From NCBI GenBank assembly GCA_026196875.1, contig JAPHTP010000093.1, positions 1-46,003 of the forward strand: a DNA stretch of 46,003 nt, in the 5' to 3' direction. The position numbers and the translations under genes are program-made. The notes under the pieces are model-generated. The model saw only the letters and a list, made by a program, of their open reading frames with translations, was not told where the DNA came from and made no database searches. Numbering within the stretch: the stretch's first letter is position 1; each line of letters begins with the position of its first letter. This DNA comes from Kangiellaceae bacterium (lineage in GTDB: Bacteria; Pseudomonadota; Gammaproteobacteria; Enterobacterales; Kangiellaceae). Positions 45,730 to 46,003 of this stretch are shown piece after piece.

Positions 45730-45759
45730 AAAAAAGGCGACCTTTAGGTCGCTTTTTTT
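45730..45759. terminator. Bidirectional terminator between typA and an M9 gene
   Basis: GCGACC-TTTA-GGTCGC with flanking AAAAAA and TTTTTTT (one G-U pair between) works in both directions for the convergent genes. Confidence 0.92.
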
Positions 45760-46003
45760 ATGACATTGATTTTTTCGATTGTTGATTAACTATAGCTCTA
45801 AGCCACCGCTCAAAGTCTTCGTCCATATGGTTATCCCATGAACGGATGAGTGCTTGGTAGCGGGGAAAGTCGCCAGCTCTCAGAAAAGTTAGCATTTGTT
45901 CAATTTTATCGCGTTGCTTCTCCATCATATAGCGTGCTGCAAAATAGCCCCAATAGTACACTCGATCGCCGCCGCCGTTGTGCTCATAGCTGGTATTAAA
46001 AAT
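45758..46003 (-). CDS. M9 collagenase-like protein, C-terminal part, 5' end outside window
   Basis: The minus-strand frame is open to the edge of the window, so only the last 81 residues are seen. 'YEHNGGGDRVYYWGYFAARY', then 'MMEKQRDKIEQMLTFLRAGD', then 'FPRYQALIRSW' match the end of the catalytic unit of M9 microbial collagenases (pattern Y.WGYLAvRfm.e.....v..mL..lR.GD...Y...i..W......F..WL). Its C-terminus is 'NQQSKKSMS', with no PKD or collagen-binding domain after it. It is paralogous in this segment to the lipoprotein peptidase at 38283-40049. Start, signal and catalytic motif lie outside. Confidence 0.8.
   Translation of the reverse strand: MFNTSYEHNGGGDRVYYWGYFAARYMMEKQRDKIEQMLTFLRAGDFPRYQALIRSWDNHMDEDFERWLRAIVNQQSKKSMS

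Overview
The window reads as an ordinary chromosomal segment of an AT-rich (about 40% GC by eye) aquatic gammaproteobacterium. The gene content (RsmE, long-form PurC, TypA with an E. coli-like N-terminus, E. coli-type HigBA, a RimB-RimK fusion, a SAH riboswitch ahead of ahcY, M9 collagenases) fits the Kangiellaceae/Oceanospirillales neighbourhood best, but the genus is only a guess. I saw no rRNA, tRNA, CRISPR array, prophage or intact insertion sequence.

Layout. 1-2.3 kb: 3' end of a CS1/alpha-type fimbrial usher facing two small paralogous pilin-like genes, with an unusual upstream region made of two matching dyads and three copies of an 11-mer. 2.3-5.9 kb: rsmE and the methyl-cycle pair metK-ahcY, with a SAH riboswitch between them. 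6.2-11.1 kb: a small membrane protein, sfsA, a membrane-bound CadC/ToxR-type regulator with a propeller-like sensor half, a small acidic secreted protein and a HigBA-like pair whose toxin looks degenerate. 11.6-16 kb: tandem alkaline phosphatases, one soluble and one a lipoprotein, then a secreted protein of unknown function. 16.2-19.7 kb: a hoxX gene with no hydrogenase gene anywhere in the window, divergent from an operon of an ACT-V4R protein and an MHYT membrane sensor. 20-25.5 kb: dodecin, a broken cysteine-synthase remnant, a membrane-anchored or exported PCMT, a DGC-domain protein, a PLD-type nuclease, a diguanylate cyclase, a short-chain dehydrogenase and a lipoprotein. 25.7-26.7 kb: a small lipoprotein and two decayed genes. 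26.9-33 kb: the thiamin operon, TPP riboswitch-thiC-thiO-thiS-thiG-thiDE. 33.2-40 kb: a DUF6316-like gene, cupin, transaldolase, 6-phosphogluconate dehydrogenase, purC and an M9 collagenase-like lipoprotein. 40.3-46 kb: MOSC protein, RimB-RimK fusion, LysR regulator, typA, and the 3' end of a second M9 collagenase.

How the genes work together. MetK makes SAM; AhcY removes SAH, and the riboswitch should switch ahcY on when SAH builds up. The thi operon supplies both halves of thiamin phosphate: ThiC makes the pyrimidine, ThiO/ThiS/ThiG the thiazole, and ThiD-ThiE phosphorylates and couples. Gnd and Tal belong to the pentose phosphate pathway.

The most interesting locus is 16.2-19.7 kb. HoxX is known as the enzyme that makes carbon monoxide from a formyl-folate-derived group for NiFe-hydrogenase assembly. 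Here it sits alone, back to back with two putative sensor proteins, one carrying the MHYT domain that was proposed to sense diatomic gases. A hydrogenase-independent CO-producing and CO-sensing module is a testable hypothesis, not a demonstrated fact.
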